Below, one piece after another: positions 1 to 8,934 of a DNA stretch of 64,000 nucleotides. A program made the translations under genes and the position numbers. The stretch lies in NCBI RefSeq assembly GCF_900168265.1, contig NZ_FVZF01000010.1:1-64000 (forward strand). Reading direction: 5' to 3'. The notes under the pieces were generated by a model, which worked only from the letters and a program-made list of their open reading frames with translations, was not told where the DNA came from and did not search any database. Within the stretch, counting starts at the first letter, position 1, and every line of letters begins with the position of its first letter. This stretch comes from Salegentibacter salarius (GTDB lineage: Bacteria; Bacteroidota; Bacteroidia; Flavobacteriales; Flavobacteriaceae).

Positions 1-249
1 CTCAATTTTACGAGAGGAATACATATTGCGAAGGTACGCATAGATGGTCACCTTGAGCAACATCCGGGGATGGTAACTGGAGGTACCTCCTCCTTTATAA
101 CTTCGCTCCAGGTCAGCGATGTCGATTTGATCAATAATCGTATTGACGATCCTAACGGGATGATGGGCAGGGACCAGATCATCATAACTGGGAGGTAAAA
201 GACTTAACTGCGACTGGTCATAGGTCTTAAATACTGCTTTGGCTTTCAT
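1..249 (-). CDS. IS1182-family transposase, N-terminal part (cut by window edge)
   Basis: The minus strand reads from an ATG at 249 to the window edge without a stop, giving 83 residues that begin MKAKAVFKTYDQSQLSLLPP. The text continues through a PSYDDLVPAHHPVRIVN segment and HPRMLLKVTIYAYLRNMYSSRKIE, which is the DUF772 N-terminal domain of IS1182-type transposases (family knowledge). The catalytic DDE part lies outside the window, so it cannot be told whether the copy is intact. The insertion sequence end should lie between 250 and about 290, but no terminal inverted repeat can be matched because the other end is not visible. Confidence 0.85.
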   Translation of the reverse strand, partial: MKAKAVFKTYDQSQLSLLPPSYDDLVPAHHPVRIVNTIIDQIDIADLERSYKGGGTSSYHPRMLLKVTIYAYLRNMYSSRKIE

Positions 250-290
250 TACATGAAAATACTAAAAACCAGAAAATAATACAACAAAAA

Positions 291-320
291 AGGCTGCCTT
301 TTCAGACAGCCTCTTTTTAT
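291..320. terminator. Bidirectional hairpin terminator
   Basis: AGGCTGCCT and AGACAGCCT form a stem with one mismatch. It has a T-run on the plus side and an A-run on the other side, so it can end transcription from both directions. It separates the transposase from the gene at 447. Confidence 0.6.
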
Positions 321-446
321 TACTCCCAAAATAGAAAAAGAGCAAATAAACTGACATATTTAACTATTTTTCAGTAACTTAGAATACCTATTTATTTTAG
401 CCTCATCTATCATAGCTGCATTACTAACACTTAATTAAAACAGCTT

Positions 447-1226
447 ATGAAATCAATTTTCTACTGGATGATGCTAATCCCTTTTTTAGTATTCTCCCAA
501 GATCAACAAAGTAACAGTGAGGAATACCTCATTGTAGGAAGCGCTATTTATTCAGCTAAAAGCGATAAAACGAAAGAGTTTTCCGAAGGAATGAAAAACC
601 ACAACGAGCAATTTCATGCCGAAGGTGCTATGGGTGTGCGAATTTTCAATATTATGAATGGCCAAAACGCCTACGACTATATGGCGGTTATGGGACCGAT
701 GCCCTGGAGCGCGCTAGACACACCAAGTACAAATCAGGAAGCCCACGACGAAGACTGGGAGAATAACGTAGTTCCTTATTTAGCCAGCGAAGAAGAAGTA
801 ACTTTCTGGAGATTTCACAATAATTTCTCTCACTTCCCAACAGATTTTGAAATGAGTAAACTAAGAGTTACCGTTTGGGATATTGCGAGGGGGAAATATG
901 ATGAGATGATTTCTAAATTAGAAAAAGTAACAAAAGTTCTCAAGGAAAAATCATCTGAAACGCCTTTTGGGATTTATACCAATGAATTCTCCTCTACTCA
1001 ATCAGGTCAGGATTTATCTGTAGTCTATTTCTTTGATGACTTTGCCTGGCTGGGGAAAGATCAAAAACTTAAAGAGAAATTTGACGAAGTTCACGGCTCA
1101 GGTTCCTTTGATACTTTCGCCCAGGAATGGATGGATATTACTAACGGTGCCACACAAGAATTATGGATATACAACCAAAGCCTTAGCGGCATAGGACCAC
1201 AAGTGACTACCTCAACAGAAGATTAA
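447..1226 (+). CDS. Secreted protein of unknown function, 259 aa
   Basis: A signal peptide is visible at residues 1-18 (hydrophobic stretch ending VFSQ), so the product is probably exported to the periplasm. The mature part appears to be an internal duplication. Residues about 26-120 and 135-240 both show a beta-strand, a helix of the form K..EF.E..K, and a later strand-rich part with aromatic residues, resembling dimeric alpha/beta-barrel (ABM or NIPSNAP-like) folds. That fold is an inference from the pattern, not a recognised family. The gene stands alone, bounded by terminators on both sides, with an ATG start. Confidence 0.75.
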   Translation: MKSIFYWMMLIPFLVFSQDQQSNSEEYLIVGSAIYSAKSDKTKEFSEGMKNHNEQFHAEGAMGVRIFNIMNGQNAYDYMAVMGPMPWSALDTPSTNQEAHDEDWENNVVPYLASEEEVTFWRFHNNFSHFPTDFEMSKLRVTVWDIARGKYDEMISKLEKVTKVLKEKSSETPFGIYTNEFSSTQSGQDLSVVYFFDDFAWLGKDQKLKEKFDEVHGSGSFDTFAQEWMDITNGATQELWIYNQSLSGIGPQVTTSTED

Positions 1227-1250
1227 AACATTTTATATAAATTATTTACA

Positions 1251-1286
1251 AAGCCTGCCTTGATAAATTTAGGGCAGGCTTTATTA
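1251..1286 (+). terminator. Rho-independent terminator
   Basis: AAGCCTGCC pairs with GGCAGGCTT across a short AT loop, followed by a short TTATTATAA tract. It follows the secreted protein gene ending at 1226. Confidence 0.75.
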
Positions 1287-1424
1287 TAAAATTCGACTTA
1301 AAGATTTTCAACACTCACCTAATACCACAACCGTAGGTTTTTTCCCAATCTTAAGTTTGAAAAGTAGATTTTAATTCCTGAAAAATTAAGAATTTCTTAT
1401 CTTGTAAAAAATTAACAACCTATC

Positions 1425-1601
1425 ATGTTTGAGTTTGACCAGGAAACCTGGATTTACTTCGCGCTCATAGCGGTTTTTCTCATTTATTTTATCTGGAATT
1501 CCCGCAGGGCCAAAAAGAACCGCAAGGCACGCAAAAACCGAAACTTCAGAAAGCGCTATATGGCTCGCCGAAATGATGAAAAATCAGAAACCAAAACCTG
1601 A
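1425..1601 (+). CDS. Small basic single-pass membrane protein, 58 aa
   Basis: ATG at 1425 to TGA at 1599-1601 gives 58 residues. Residues 1-8 are polar (MFEFDQET). Residues 9-24 form one hydrophobic helix (WIYFALIAVFLIYFIW). Residues 25-50 are extremely basic (RRAKKNRKARKNRNFRKRYMARR), so the tail should sit on the cytoplasmic side and could bind nucleic acid or phospholipid (inference). It lies 84 bases before the adenosyltransferase gene on the same strand and may be co-transcribed with it. I do not recognise a characterised family. Clear residue composition and the clean frame argue for a real gene. Confidence 0.6.
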   Translation: MFEFDQETWIYFALIAVFLIYFIWNSRRAKKNRKARKNRNFRKRYMARRNDEKSETKT

Positions 1602-1685
1602 TTTCCATATTGGTTTAATTCATCGTTTACTACCTTTGGAAGATAAATTCCACCAGGTGAATTACGCAAAAACAAAACATTTTAT

Positions 1686-2258
1686 ATGAAGATTTATACA
1701 AAAACCGGCGATAAAGGAACCACAGCACTATTTGGAGGTACGAGAGTTCCAAAACATCATATTCGCATAGAAAGTTACGGCACGGTAGACGAACTAAACT
1801 CTCACATTGGGCTTATTCGTGACCAGGATACCGGAGAACATACCAAGCAAATATTAAGCAGAATTCAGGATAGGCTTTTCACTATTGGCTCAACCCTGGC
1901 TACAGATCCCGAAAAGCAAAAATTGAAGAGCGGTAAAGACAGATTAACCATTCCGAAGATTTCAGCTGAGGATATTGAATTGCTGGAAAAAGAGATGGAT
2001 AAAATGAATGAAGAACTTCCAGAAATGACTCATTTTGTTCTTCCCGGCGGACACCAAAGCGTGTCATTCTGTCACATAGCTCGTTGCGTATGCCGCCGAG
2101 CAGAGCGGCTTGCCACTGCTTTATACGAAATTGAAGCTTTTGATGAAGCCGTATTACAATACCTTAATAGACTTTCTGACTACCTGTTTGTGCTGGCACG
2201 GATGTTGTCTAAAAGATTACAGGCCGAAGAGGTAAAATGGATTCCAGAAAAATCATAA
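1686..2258 (+). CDS. PduO-type cob(I)alamin adenosyltransferase
   Basis: This 190-residue protein is of usual length for PduO/MMAB adenosyltransferases, which transfer the adenosyl group of ATP to cob(I)alamin to make coenzyme B12 in the cytoplasm. The diagnostic ATP-binding N-terminus KIYTKTGDKGTTALFGG is present at residues 2-18, followed by SYGTVDELNSHIG. The conserved CRRAER helix lies near residues 136-141 and LNRLSDYLFVLAR near 160-172. The family forms trimers (known). The likely consumer is the B12-dependent mutase at 39856-43311, whose G-protein partner type MeaB is encoded at 11.6 kb. ATG start at 1686; no clear promoter. Confidence 0.93.
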   Translation: MKIYTKTGDKGTTALFGGTRVPKHHIRIESYGTVDELNSHIGLIRDQDTGEHTKQILSRIQDRLFTIGSTLATDPEKQKLKSGKDRLTIPKISAEDIELLEKEMDKMNEELPEMTHFVLPGGHQSVSFCHIARCVCRRAERLATALYEIEAFDEAVLQYLNRLSDYLFVLARMLSKRLQAEEVKWIPEKS

Positions 2259-2326
2259 AACCCAAGGTGCGAGCAAAAATTATTTATAAAACTACATCAG
2301 AACAGCTCAGAAGAAATTTATGGGAA

Positions 2327-2386
2327 ATAACATTATATTTTCGTGTCAGATCTCAGAGCGTTTAAATATCGATTATCGAGTAAAAT
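2327..2386 (+). repeat. Degenerate copy (H) of the triple-palindrome intergenic repeat
   Basis: Only the right half is recognisable: CAGATCTCAGAGCGTTTAAA followed by ATCGATTATCGAGTAAA. It matches the end of the better copies at 22.6 and 63.4 kb with several substitutions. The terminal palindrome lost one base pair (TATCGATTATCGAG). Confidence 0.5.
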
Positions 2387-2440
2387 TTATAATTTTAGCG
2401 TAAGTTCTTAACAGTATTGATTAAATAATAGATTTTTTTC

Positions 2441-2470
2441 TTGGCTATTACCACAAAAAATTTATTTTTG
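2441..2470 (+). promoter_or_regulatory. Bacteroidota-type promoter for the DUF2795 gene
   Basis: TTG at 2441-2443 (-33 element) is followed after 19 bases by TATTTTTG at 2463-2470, which fits TAnnTTTG exactly. The start codon lies 26 bases downstream. Confidence 0.65.
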
Positions 2471-2495
2471 CAAAAATAATAAACCTGATCAACCC

Positions 2496-2717
2496 ATGTA
2501 TTGGACTTTAGAATTAGCATCCTATTTAAGTGATGCACCCTGGCCAGCAACTAAAGACGAGTTAATTGACTATGCGATTAGAACCGGTGCTCCGCTAGAA
2601 GTAGTTGAGAACCTGCAGGCAATTGAAGATGAAGGAGACTCGTATGATTCTATTGAGGAAATTTGGCCCGATTATCCAACTGACGATGATTATCTTTGGA
2701 ATGAGGATGAATATTAA
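2496..2717 (+). CDS. DUF2795 domain protein, 73 aa
   Basis: The protein starts MYWTLELASYLSDAPWPATK and continues with DELIDYAIRTGAPLEVVENL, the DUF2795 signature. It ends in a very acidic tail (IWPDYPTDDDYLWNEDEY). The whole protein is strongly acidic and soluble. Function is unknown for the family; it is highly conserved in flavobacteria. It has its own promoter and is followed by a terminator that ends just before the secA promoter, so it should form a monocistronic unit with probably high expression. Confidence 0.88.
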   Translation: MYWTLELASYLSDAPWPATKDELIDYAIRTGAPLEVVENLQAIEDEGDSYDSIEEIWPDYPTDDDYLWNEDEY

Positions 2718-2743
2718 ATAACAACACGCAAAAAATAGAAAAA

Positions 2744-2770
2744 AGTCTCCAAAGTGAGGCTTTTTTTTTG
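2744..2770 (+). terminator. Terminator after the DUF2795 gene
   Basis: AGTCTC pairs with GAGGCT (one G-T wobble) and is followed by nine T. The T-run directly precedes the secA -7 box, so terminator and next promoter are nested. Confidence 0.65.
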
Positions 2771-2772
2771 CG

Positions 2773-2780
2773 TACATTTG
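2773..2780 (+). promoter_or_regulatory. Putative secA -7 promoter element
   Basis: TACATTTG fits TAnnTTTG, 25 bases before the secA ATG. No convincing -33 TTG is present at the right distance because that region is the preceding terminator stem. Confidence 0.45.
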
Positions 2781-2805
2781 AACCCCGTATTAAACAAAAA
2801 CTATT

Positions 2806-5800
2806 ATGAGTTTTTTAAATTCTGTATTAAAAGTATTTGTTGGCGATAAATCAAAAAAAGACGTCAAAGAAATACAACCCATAGTCGATAAGATAAAGGC
2901 GCTGGAAGGTGAGTTTGAAGCCCTTTCTATAGACGAACTTAGAGCAAAAACCACAAGTTTTAAAGCAAAGATCGCTGAAGCTTTAAAAGATATAAATAAA
3001 CAAATTAAAGACCTGGAAGCTGAGGCCGATGCCAGTGATGACATTACCAGAAATGAGGATATTTATGCAGAGATTGACGCCTTAAAAGCAAAGTCTTATG
3101 AAATATCTGAAGGTGTTTTAAATGATATTCTTCCCGAAGCTTTTGCCACTGTAAAAGAAACAGCGAAACGCTTCTTCCATAACGAGCAATTAAAAGTTAC
3201 TGCAACAGAATTTGACCGCGAGATTTCTGCAGAAAAAGATTACGTAAATCTTGAGGGAGATCATGCTATTTGGAATAACTCCTGGGATGCTGCCGGTAAG
3301 CCGGTAACCTGGGATATGATCCATTACGATGTTCAGCTAATTGGTGGTGTAGCAATGCACCAGGGTAAAATTGCAGAGATGCAAACCGGTGAAGGTAAAA
3401 CCCTTGTAGCTACCTTACCAATGTACCTTAACGCCTTAACCGGAAACGGGGTGCACCTTGTAACGGTAAACGATTATCTGGCGAAAAGGGATAGCGCCTG
3501 GATGGCCCCTATTTTTCAATTTCACGGCTTAAGTGTAGATTGTATAGATTACCACAGGCCAAATTCCGCATCAAGAAGAAAAGCTTATAATGCCGATATC
3601 ACCTACGGAACCAATAATGAGTTCGGTTTCGATTATTTGCGTGATAATATGTCTCACGCGCCAGACGATTTGGTGCAGCGTCCACATAATTTTGCTATCG
3701 TAGATGAGGTAGATTCGGTGTTAGTTGATGATGCCCGTACTCCACTTATTATTTCAGGACCTATTCCCAAAGGAGATGTTCACGAATTTAATGAGTTAAA
3801 ACCGGCAATTTCTAATATTGTAGAATTACAGCGTAAACATCTTACCAAGGTTTTTGCTGAAGCTAAAAAGCTTATCAAAGAAGGAAACACCAAAGACGGT
3901 GCTTTTCTATTGTTAAGAGTTTACCGAGGGCTTCCTAAAAATAAGGCCCTAATTAAATTCCTTAGTGAAGAAGGTATAAAGCAACTACTGCAAAAGACCG
4001 AAAATCACTATATGCAGGATAATAACCGCGAAATGCCTAAAGTAGACGCGGATCTATATTTTACAATTGAAGAGAAAAACAATCAAATAGACCTTACCGA
4101 TAAAGGTATTGATTACCTTTCTGCCGATGGAGATGCCGATTTCTTTGTATTGCCAGAAATGGGAATGGAGATCGCCAAAATCGAAAAAGAAGGACTTTCT
4201 AAAGAAGAAGAGGCTCAGAAAAAAGAAGAGCTTTTTAGAGATTACAGCGTAAAAAGTGAGCGTATTCACACCCTACGCCAATTGCTTAAAGCCTACACCT
4301 TATTTGAGAAAGATGACGAATATGTGGTGATAGATAACAAGGTGAAAATCGTAGACGAGCAAACCGGTCGTATTATGGACGGGCGTCGTTATAGCGATGG
4401 CTTGCACCAGGCAATTGAAGCTAAGGAAAATGTAAAGATTGAGGATGCTACCCAAACGTTTGCTACCGTAACCCTTCAGAATTACTTTAGAATGTACAGC
4501 AAGTTATCGGGTATGACCGGTACGGCTGTAACTGAAGCTGGAGAATTCTGGGAGATCTATGAATTGGATGTAGTAGAAATTCCTACCAACCGCCCAATTG
4601 CAAGAAACGATAAAGACGATTTGGTTTATAAAACCAAACGAGAAAAATATAATGCGGTTATAGATCACGTTACAGATCTTTCTAATGCCGGAAGACCGGT
4701 ACTTATTGGTACAACTTCGGTAGAAATTTCAGAATTACTTTCAAGGATGCTGAAATTAAGAAATGTTCCGCATAACGTGCTTAACGCGAAATTACACAAA
4801 AGAGAGGCCGATATTGTTGCTGAAGCCGGTAAATCTGGTATTGTAACTATCGCCACAAACATGGCAGGTCGTGGTACCGATATTAAACTGAGTAAAGAAG
4901 TAAAAGAAGCCGGTGGTTTGGCCATTGTAGGTACAGAGCGTCACGATTCACGTCGTGTAGACCGCCAGTTAAGAGGTCGTGCAGGCCGTCAGGGAGATCC
5001 GGGAAGTTCTCAGTTCTATGTTTCCCTGGAAGATAACCTAATGCGTCTATTCGGCTCTGAAAGGATCGCCAAATTAATGGATAAAATGGGGCTGGAAGAA
5101 GGTGAAGTAATTCAGCATTCTATGATCTCAAAATCTATTGAACGTGCACAGAAAAAAGTTGAGGAAAATAACTTCGGAATAAGAAAGCGTTTGCTGGAAT
5201 ATGATGATGTGATGAATGCGCAACGTGAGGTGATTTACAAACGTAGATACCACGCATTATTTGGCGACAGGCTCAAAGTTGATATCGCTAACATGATCTT
5301 TGATACTTCTGAAGCGATTACCGAGAACAATAAAGTTGCCCAGGATTATAAGAATTTTGAATTTGAACTAATCAGGTATTTCTCTATGAGTGCCCCGGTT
5401 TCAGAAGAAGAGTTCGAGAAAATGGGCGTACAAAAAATCGCCGGAATTGTTTATAAAGAAGCCTATAAGCATTACCAGCAGAAAATGGAACACAGCGCAT
5501 CCAGAGCGTTCCCGGTAATTAAGAATGTTTACGAAGATGAAAGTAACAATTTTGAAAGAATTTCGGTTCCATTTTCAGATGGTCAAAAAACACTTCAGGT
5601 AGTTACTAATCTTGAAAAAGCTTACGAAACCGAAGGCGTTCAGCTAGTTAAAGATTTCGAGAAAAATATAAGTCTTGCAATTATAGATGATTCGTGGAAA
5701 ACTCACCTTCGTAAAATGGATGAGTTAAAACAAAGCGTTCAGTTGGCTGTTCACGAGCAAAAAGATCCTTTATTGATCTATAAATTTGAAGCTTTTGAAT

Positions 5801-6165
5801 TGTTTAAAGCTATGCTGGACCAGGTAAACCGCGATGTGATTTCGTTCCTTTTCAAAGGAGAAATTCCAGAAGGAAATGTTTCTAACATTCACGAAGCAAG
5901 ACAACGTAAAAAAGAGAAGGTAGAAACCCAGAAGGAAGAAATTCCTAATATAGATGAAAGAGCCGCTCAAAGTCGTGCTGCAGGGAACACCCAACAGCAA
6001 CGTAGACCACAGGTGACTGAGACGATTACCAGAGACCAACCTAAAATTGGGCGTAATGATAAAGTGACTATCAAAAATGTGATGAGTGGAGAAAATAAAA
6101 CTTTAAAATATAAACAAGCGATTCCGCTTATTGAAAAAGGAGATTGGGTTGTGGTAAACCAATAA
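2806..6165 (+). CDS. secA: Preprotein translocase ATPase SecA
   Basis: SecA is the motor that pushes unfolded preproteins through SecYEG at the inner membrane. At 1119 residues it is about 200 longer than the E. coli protein, as is usual in Bacteroidota. Visible motifs are MQTGEGKT (Walker A, about 192-199), [15 protein letters not shown] (Walker B/DEAD-like, about 302), GTDIKLS, and the arginine-rich [10 protein letters not shown] of motif VI. The preprotein cross-linking region contains lineage-specific insertions, with long charged helices at about 330-480. The C-terminus ends in a conserved [10 protein letters not shown]...KGDWVVVNQ segment and lacks the zinc-binding CxCxSG tail, so SecB-type targeting through zinc is not expected. 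ATG start agrees with family starts. Confidence 0.98.
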   Translation: MSFLNSVLKVFVGDKSKKDVKEIQPIVDKIKALEGEFEALSIDELRAKTTSFKAKIAEALKDINKQIKDLEAEADASDDITRNEDIYAEIDALKAKSYEISEGVLNDILPEAFATVKETAKRFFHNEQLKVTATEFDREISAEKDYVNLEGDHAIWNNSWDAAGKPVTWDMIHYDVQLIGGVAMHQGKIAEMQTGEGKTLVATLPMYLNALTGNGVHLVTVNDYLAKRDSAWMAPIFQFHGLSVDCIDYHRPNSASRRKAYNADITYGTNNEFGFDYLRDNMSHAPDDLVQRPHNFAIVDEVDSVLVDDARTPLIISGPIPKGDVHEFNELKPAISNIVELQRKHLTKVFAEAKKLIKEGNTKDGAFLLLRVYRGLPKNKALIKFLSEEGIKQLLQKTENHYMQDNNREMPKVDADLYFTIEEKNNQIDLTDKGIDYLSADGDADFFVLPEMGMEIAKIEKEGLSKEEEAQKKEELFRDYSVKSERIHTLRQLLKAYTLFEKDDEYVVIDNKVKIVDEQTGRIMDGRRYSDGLHQAIEAKENVKIEDATQTFATVTLQNYFRMYSKLSGMTGTAVTEAGEFWEIYELDVVEIPTNRPIARNDKDDLVYKTKREKYNAVIDHVTDLSNAGRPVLIGTTSVEISELLSRMLKLRNVPHNVLNAKLHKREADIVAEAGKSGIVTIATNMAGRGTDIKLSKEVKEAGGLAIVGTERHDSRRVDRQLRGRAGRQGDPGSSQFYVSLEDNLMRLFGSERIAKLMDKMGLEEGEVIQHSMISKSIERAQKKVEENNFGIRKRLLEYDDVMNAQREVIYKRRYHALFGDRLKVDIANMIFDTSEAITENNKVAQDYKNFEFELIRYFSMSAPVSEEEFEKMGVQKIAGIVYKEAYKHYQQKMEHSASRAFPVIKNVYEDESNNFERISVPFSDGQKTLQVVTNLEKAYETEGVQLVKDFEKNISLAIIDDSWKTHLRKMDELKQSVQLAVHEQKDPLLIYKFEAFELFKAMLDQVNRDVISFLFKGEIPEGNVSNIHEARQRKKEKVETQKEEIPNIDERAAQSRAAGNTQQQRRPQVTETITRDQPKIGRNDKVTIKNVMSGENKTLKYKQAIPLIEKGDWVVVNQ

Positions 6166-6186
6166 TCTAATTTTCAATTCCTTTTA

Positions 6187-6240
6187 AAAGGGCTGTCTAA
6201 AATTCCGAAATATGGAAGCTTTTAGACAGCCCTTTCTTTT
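6187..6240 (+). terminator. Strong terminator after secA
   Basis: AAAGGGCTGTCTAAAA pairs perfectly with TTTTAGACAGCCCTTT and is followed by CTTTTTT. Confidence 0.85.
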
Positions 6241-6290
6241 TTCGCCTATTTTTTTGAGTAAATTAGCTTTTCAACTAACCAATCAAAAAA

Positions 6291-6767
6291 ATGAAAAAAT
6301 ACGAGATAGAAATAAAATGGGGAGTGATCTTTTTTGCGGCTTCTTTACTTTGGATGTATTTTGAAAAACTAATGGGCTGGCACGATGTGCTAATAGCCAA
6401 ACATCCTATCTACTCAAACTTTTTCGGCTTAATTGCAATCGCGATTTACTTATTTGCCATTCACGATAAAAGAAAGAATTTTTTCCGCGGAAAAATGAGC
6501 TGGAAACAGGGTTTTGTTTCCGGAGTTATTTTAAGTATCGTCATTGCGCTCCTCTCGCCTATTGGCACATTAATTACTCATTACCTAATTACCCCAGAAT
6601 TTTTTGACAATGCCATAGAAAGCAGTGTAGCGAGAAATGCTATGAGCCGCGAGGATGCCGAGGCTTACTTTAACCTTAACTCTTACATAGTGCAATCTAT
6701 AGCAGGATCTTTAATGATGGGCGTCGTAACGGCAGCAATTGCGGCCCTTATTTTAAAAAAGAAATAA
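6291..6767 (+). CDS. DUF4199 integral membrane protein, 158 aa
   Basis: Four hydrophobic helices are visible (about residues 10-25, 44-58, 76-98 and 132-153). A charged connector DKRKNFFRGKMSWKQGF and the segment SPIGTLITHYLITPEFFDNAIE are characteristic of the DUF4199 family, common in Bacteroidota and of unknown function. The last segment ends in KKK on the cytoplasmic side. The stop codon (6765-6767) directly abuts the stop of the convergent M23 gene with no spacer. Confidence 0.85.
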   Translation: MKKYEIEIKWGVIFFAASLLWMYFEKLMGWHDVLIAKHPIYSNFFGLIAIAIYLFAIHDKRKNFFRGKMSWKQGFVSGVILSIVIALLSPIGTLITHYLITPEFFDNAIESSVARNAMSREDAEAYFNLNSYIVQSIAGSLMMGVVTAAIAALILKKK

Positions 6768-7469
6768 TCAGGAATTTCTAAGCTTTAGTAGATAATTGGG
6801 ATCTGGACAATTTTGTAAATAAAAGTCCAGGTCTCTCCTTGAAGTTACGCCAGGAAAATCACCTATTTTTTCGTCCAGCTCCTCTATAATCTGAAAATGT
6901 AAATGCGGAGCATAATCCCCGTTTTCTTCGGCCGTTCCCAGCTGACCTATTTTCTCTCCTTTTTTAATGGAAATGCCAGGCTTTAAATTTTTTAAAGAAG
7001 CCCGACTTAAATGGCCATAGAGAGAATAAAATTTCTTCTCTTCAAATTTATGTTCAAGAATAATTGTTGGCCCGTAATCGCCAAAATTGGTATTATCATT
7101 AAAACTGTGGATTCTACCATCCAGAACCGCTAAAACATCGGTGTAGGCATCAGCCCAAAAATCCAGGCCTAAATGAATATTTCTGTTAGCATCTTCATCT
7201 TCTGAAGCTGTAAAAAGTTCACTTCTCTTATATAATTTTCGAACTTCAGAATAACCGCCAAAAGCAACTTTTTTTCCGAAGGCATTTAAATATTCAGCTA
7301 TATAATTAGAAAAAGCCCGGGAAGAAGAAACATCTACTTTCCCGAGCTCTACATTATCTTCAGATAAATCTATTATGATATAATCTTCTTCCCTTAAATT
7401 CACGTCTAAAACCTGGGTAAACCCGGAAGTTAGCTGCGAAAGAAATTCAGAAAAATTGGTGGTTTCCAT
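6768..7469 (-). CDS. M23 (LytM-type) peptidase domain protein
   Basis: The C-terminal half carries the M23 zinc motif HLGLDFWA (HxxxD), SLYGHLS and HLHFQI, so all three metal ligands and the catalytic His are present. Family members cut peptidoglycan cross-links. No signal peptide is visible; the N-terminal 90 residues (FSEFLSQLTSGFTQVLDVNL) are of unknown fold, so the cellular location is open. I chose the ATG at 7469 (MET TNFSEF). A GTG at 7487 would add six residues but lies in the loop of an 11-bp inverted repeat. It lies 55 bases after the sigma/anti-sigma/DUF4097 operon and may be co-transcribed with it. Confidence 0.88.
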   Translation of the reverse strand: METTNFSEFLSQLTSGFTQVLDVNLREEDYIIIDLSEDNVELGKVDVSSSRAFSNYIAEYLNAFGKKVAFGGYSEVRKLYKRSELFTASEDEDANRNIHLGLDFWADAYTDVLAVLDGRIHSFNDNTNFGDYGPTIILEHKFEEKKFYSLYGHLSRASLKNLKPGISIKKGEKIGQLGTAEENGDYAPHLHFQIIEELDEKIGDFPGVTSRRDLDFYLQNCPDPNYLLKLRNS

Positions 7470-7472
7470 ATT

Positions 7473-7506
7473 CGATCTTATAAACACTTTGTTGCTTATA
7501 AGATCG
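7473..7506 (-). promoter_or_regulatory. 11-bp perfect inverted repeat just before the M23 start codon
   Basis: CGATCTTATAA (7473-7483) and TTATAAGATCG (7496-7506) are exact reverse complements with a 12-base loop. The hairpin ends three bases from the ATG of the M23 gene and lies in the gap after the DUF4097-like gene. It could be an operator, an mRNA hairpin limiting translation, or a processing site. There is no T-run of terminator type. Confidence 0.55.
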
Positions 7507-7524
7507 CAAAATACAGTATGAAAT

Positions 7525-8934
7525 CTAATTTAACAAGACTTCGCTAAAATTAGCTTTAATACTAATATTCCCGCCTGCATCTTTTGATTTATGATACCCG
7601 CTAAGTTTTTTATTATCGTAAGATTCACTGCTTGTTAACTTTAAAGCATTGGGATGCTTAATATCACTCTGCGTGCCACTATATATAAAGTTAAACGCCG
7701 AAGAAGGCAAACCTAATTCCAGATCGCTATTCTCTAAATTGATATCCAGAACCTTAAAATTAGGACCCACGCTTGCAATATTCAGTTCACCAAAATTCCC
7801 CGATAAGATTCCGGTATCTTCCAGCTCGTTGATATTCACATTACTTGAGTTTGAAGTAAGTTTAATGCTTTTAACTTTATTAATTTTAAAGTTCTTTACA
7901 TACTTAGCATCCATAATTCCGTAAGACCAGTAGTTGATATTCACTGGCGTGTAGGCTGCTTCCACATTGGTATTTTTCCCATTTATCCTATCGGCATTAA
8001 GTTTACTGTGAGAAAGATCGGCTCGTAAATTATTAGTGGTTCCAGAAAGTTTAATCTCTCCGTGACGAACATCAAGCTTAAGTTTCCCGTTTTTTGGCAT
8101 TTTCACCTTAATGGTCTTTTTAGCCTTAGAATTACTTAAACCTATCACTTTACTTTTTCCATTTTCACCTTCTCCAAAACGAGCTTCCATTTGTGCGCCA
8201 AACGATTCGCCCCAGGCTTCCATATCCTTCCCAAAGCTCTCTGCCCATTTTTCCATAGACTTTTCCAGCTCCTCCTCGTTTATTTCCATTTTCATTTCAA
8301 AATTCTTCTCCCACTTCTCTGCATTTTTCTCAAACTGACTCGCCCATTTTTCCATAGATCTTTCAAAATCATCTCCAAAATTGGCTTCTACCTCCTTTTC
8401 AAACTTCGCAAGATATTCATCGCCGTCTTTTTGATAGGCTTCATAGTCAAATTTTATCTTTCCCATTTTCTCACTAAATTCTGGTGGAAGCGGTGCTCCC
8501 ATACCTTCGCCCATGCTTTCTCCCATACTTTGTAATAAAGGTGTTACCAGGTTATTCATTAGCGGTTCCAGCATCTGCGGAAGGCTGGCCAACGGCTTTT
8601 CCAGTCCACTTAGATCTATATCTCCATTCCACTGCATCCCGCCACCGGAAGAAATATTAACTGTAGAAGTACTTCCTGAAGTATTCAGTTTCCATGCAGC
8701 CAGAAGATCTTCCGTTTGTTCTTTTGCAACCTCCCCGGTTTCTAAAGTGGCTTCTATTTGAACTTCATTTTTATCCCAGTAATCTACCACGATATTAGTG
8801 TGACTGGCATCTATTTTAACTTCTACATTATCTGAAGTTTTATAAGTTTTATTCAACTTATTTGTTTGAGCACCAAGCATTACCGGAAGGCAAAGTGCTA
8901 GTGCGAACATTAAATTATACCTCGTAGTTTTCAT
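7525..8934 (-). CDS. Secreted DUF4097-like beta-repeat protein with charged helical insert
   Basis: A signal peptide (MKTTRYNLMFALALCLPVMLGAQ) is followed by strands typical of putative auto-transporter/DUF4097 proteins: KTSDNVEVKIDASHTNIVVDYWDKNEVQIEA, and later KVKMPKNGKLKLDVRHGEIKLSG, LRADLSHSKLNADRING and VNINELEDTGILSGNFGELNIASVG. Between them, at about residues 170-255, is a helical insert with repeats of the form FEKxxEKW (FERSMEKWASQFEKNAEKW, LEKSMEKWAESFGKDMEAW). It overlaps the upstream gene by 20 bases, so it is translationally coupled to the anti-sigma candidate. The likely role is an envelope protein controlled by, or sensed through, the ECF sigma system (inference). Confidence 0.8.
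   Translation of the reverse strand: MKTTRYNLMFALALCLPVMLGAQTNKLNKTYKTSDNVEVKIDASHTNIVVDYWDKNEVQIEATLETGEVAKEQTEDLLAAWKLNTSGSTSTVNISSGGGMQWNGDIDLSGLEKPLASLPQMLEPLMNNLVTPLLQSMGESMGEGMGAPLPPEFSEKMGKIKFDYEAYQKDGDEYLAKFEKEVEANFGDDFERSMEKWASQFEKNAEKWEKNFEMKMEINEEELEKSMEKWAESFGKDMEAWGESFGAQMEARFGEGENGKSKVIGLSNSKAKKTIKVKMPKNGKLKLDVRHGEIKLSGTTNNLRADLSHSKLNADRINGKNTNVEAAYTPVNINYWSYGIMDAKYVKNFKINKVKSIKLTSNSSNVNINELEDTGILSGNFGELNIASVGPNFKVLDINLENSDLELGLPSSAFNFIYSGTQSDIKHPNALKLTSSESYDNKKLSGYHKSKDAGGNISIKANFSEVLLN

Noticed and set aside
4665-4925. Minus-strand ORF inside secA
   Set aside because: Antisense to conserved SecA motifs with Ser/Ala/Pro-rich composition typical for a complement frame.
8191-8535. 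Plus-strand ORF of 114 residues across the DUF4097-like gene
   Set aside because: Reverse of the repeated FEKxxEKW coding region; the Phe/Leu/His-rich text mirrors that repeat and has no independent support.
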